A stretch of 64,000 nucleotides of DNA from positions 992,001 through 1,056,000 of the forward strand of contig NZ_JABFDF010000001.1 of the NCBI RefSeq assembly GCF_013403985.1, read 5' to 3'. A program made the position numbers and the translations under genes. The notes below the pieces were generated by a model, which worked only from the letters and a program-made list of their open reading frames with translations, did not search any database and was not told the origin of the DNA. This DNA is from Winogradskyella ludwigii. GTDB lineage: Bacteria > Bacteroidota > Bacteroidia > Flavobacteriales > Flavobacteriaceae. Shown here in pieces: positions 63,235 through 64,000 of the stretch (its first letter is position 1; each line of letters begins with the position of its first letter).

Positions 63235-63307
63235 AGTTTAAATAAACGGTTCTGGCTAGTTTCATTATCTATCTAGGCTAATTATACTTGAAATTTTAAT
63301 ATAAAAA

Positions 63308-63339
63308 AAACCTCAAAGATTTTAAAACCTTTGAGGTTT
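63308..63339 (-). terminator. Hairpin between sufD and sufS, terminator-like on the minus strand
   Basis: AAACCTCAAAG and CTTTGAGGTTT pair perfectly over eleven bases. The long A-run lies to the left, so the U-tail would be on the minus strand; on the plus strand only TTTC follows. It may therefore reduce rather than stop sufS transcription. No minus-strand gene ends here. Confidence 0.5.
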
Positions 63340-63357
63340 CAGCTTTAAAAGAAACAC

Positions 63358-64000
63358 ATGTTAGACGTACAAAAAATAAGAAAAGACTTTCCAATCCTTA
63401 ATCGAACGGTTAATGGAAAACCACTCATTTATTTCGATAATGCTGCAACTTCGCAAACCCCTCAGCAAGTCATTGATGTTATTGTAGATTATTACAGTAA
63501 TTACAATGCTAATATTCATAGAGGCGTACATAGTTTAAGCCAAGAAGCAACGGATGCTTACGAGCAAGCACGTCTAAAAATTCAGAAACATTTTAACGCT
63601 AAGCACGCTCACGAGATTATTTACACAGCTGGCACAACGCATAGCATTAATTTAGTGGCTAACGGCTTTTCTTCACTCTTAAAAAAGGGAGATGAAATTA
63701 TTGTTTCAGCATTAGAACATCATAGTAATATTGTGCCTTGGCAAATGCTTTGTGAGCGTACAGGAGCGGTTTTGAAAGTCATTCCCATGAATGAAGATGG
63801 CGAATTAGTTATGTCTGCTTATGATGCCCTTTTAAACGAAAACACCAAGCTAGTTTTTGTTAATCATATTTCGAATGCTTTAGGAACTATAAACCCTATT
63901 GAATATATTATAGAAAAAGCACATGCTGTTGGTGCAGCTGTTTTGGTAGATGGTGCACAATCTTGTCCGCATTTAAAACCAGATGTTCAGGCCTTAGATG
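63358..64000 (+). CDS. sufS: Cysteine desulfurase SufS (3' part beyond window)
   Basis: 214 codons are visible; the gene runs off the right edge. The PLP-dependent desulfurase that supplies sulfur to SufBCD. The visible N-terminal two-thirds of the PLP fold include IYFDNAATSQTP, RGVHSLSQEATDAYE, IYTAGTTHSINLVA, SALEHHSNIVPWQ and VDGAQSCPH; the PLP lysine and the persulfide cysteine are beyond the window. The start MLDVQKIRKDFPIL is the family standard. It follows sufD after a 123-base gap and should belong to the same operon. Confidence 0.96.
   Translation, partial: MLDVQKIRKDFPILNRTVNGKPLIYFDNAATSQTPQQVIDVIVDYYSNYNANIHRGVHSLSQEATDAYEQARLKIQKHFNAKHAHEIIYTAGTTHSINLVANGFSSLLKKGDEIIVSALEHHSNIVPWQMLCERTGAVLKVIPMNEDGELVMSAYDALLNENTKLVFVNHISNALGTINPIEYIIEKAHAVGAAVLVDGAQSCPHLKPDVQALD

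Overview
This window is chromosomal DNA from a member of the Bacteroidetes, almost certainly a marine-type Flavobacteriaceae. The evidence is the low G+C content, the scarcity of Shine-Dalgarno sites, promoters of the Bacteroidetes type (TTG, 18-21 bases, TAnnTTTG), a type B type-IX-secretion sorting domain, SusC-like TonB receptors with a carboxypeptidase-regulatory-like N-domain, DUF6090 and DUF5689 proteins, a suf operon carrying a family-specific lipoprotein, and an L21 ribosomal protein with a helix-hairpin-helix tail. I cannot name the genus or species from sequence alone. Most of the window is ordinary core or lineage genome. No tRNA, rRNA, CRISPR, insertion sequence or prophage was seen.

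Layout. 1-5400: a MoxR ATPase cut by the window edge, a DUF4382-like lipoprotein, then a same-strand run of aldo/keto reductase, short-chain dehydrogenase, SIR2-like protein and AlbA_2 (Schlafen-type) protein. 5400-5760: a promoter followed directly by a terminator, a candidate small RNA. 5760-11525: minus-strand DUF1501/DUF1800 pair, a lipoprotein/beta-barrel pair, and an ALDH7-type aldehyde dehydrogenase. 11811-15900: four tandem DUF6090 membrane-anchored paralogues with a TerB-like gene, a 39-residue membrane microprotein and the wreck of a fifth DUF6090 copy. 16154-27710: a giant thioester alpha-2-macroglobulin lipoprotein and penicillin-binding protein 1C, the classic protease-trap/wall-repair pair, here separated by an SH3 protein and a repetitive T9SS-exported protein.

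27764-34200: a small four-helix membrane protein, then a secreted endonuclease/phosphatase-fold enzyme divergent from a TonB receptor plus DUF5689 lipoprotein, probably one nutrient-uptake locus. 34271-40500: a heavy-metal-binding lipoprotein, an EamA exporter, an active/inactive pair of M16 proteases and the rplU-rpmA operon. 40500-46300: a membrane-anchored MutS-family protein and the sdhCAB operon. 46348-55340: a sortilin-like beta-propeller protein, aminopeptidase P, a second EamA exporter, then a serine hydrolase, a BrnQ carrier and an orphan adenine methylase arranged head to tail. 55522-58535: an alpha/beta hydrolase, thiL and three paralogous small zinc-ribbon proteins. 58747-64000: the suf Fe-S assembly operon (sufA, sufB, lipoprotein, sufC, sufD, sufS), cut by the window end.

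The most interesting leads are the SIR2-like/AlbA_2 neighbours (3118-5377), whose SIR2 domain appears to lack the usual catalytic histidine; the DUF6090 array with constant N-termini, variable C-termini and a decaying copy; the candidate small RNA at about 5639-5704; the two-register tandem repeat inside the T9SS protein; and the trio of zinc-ribbon proteins around thiL. None of these is proven to be a new system from sequence alone.
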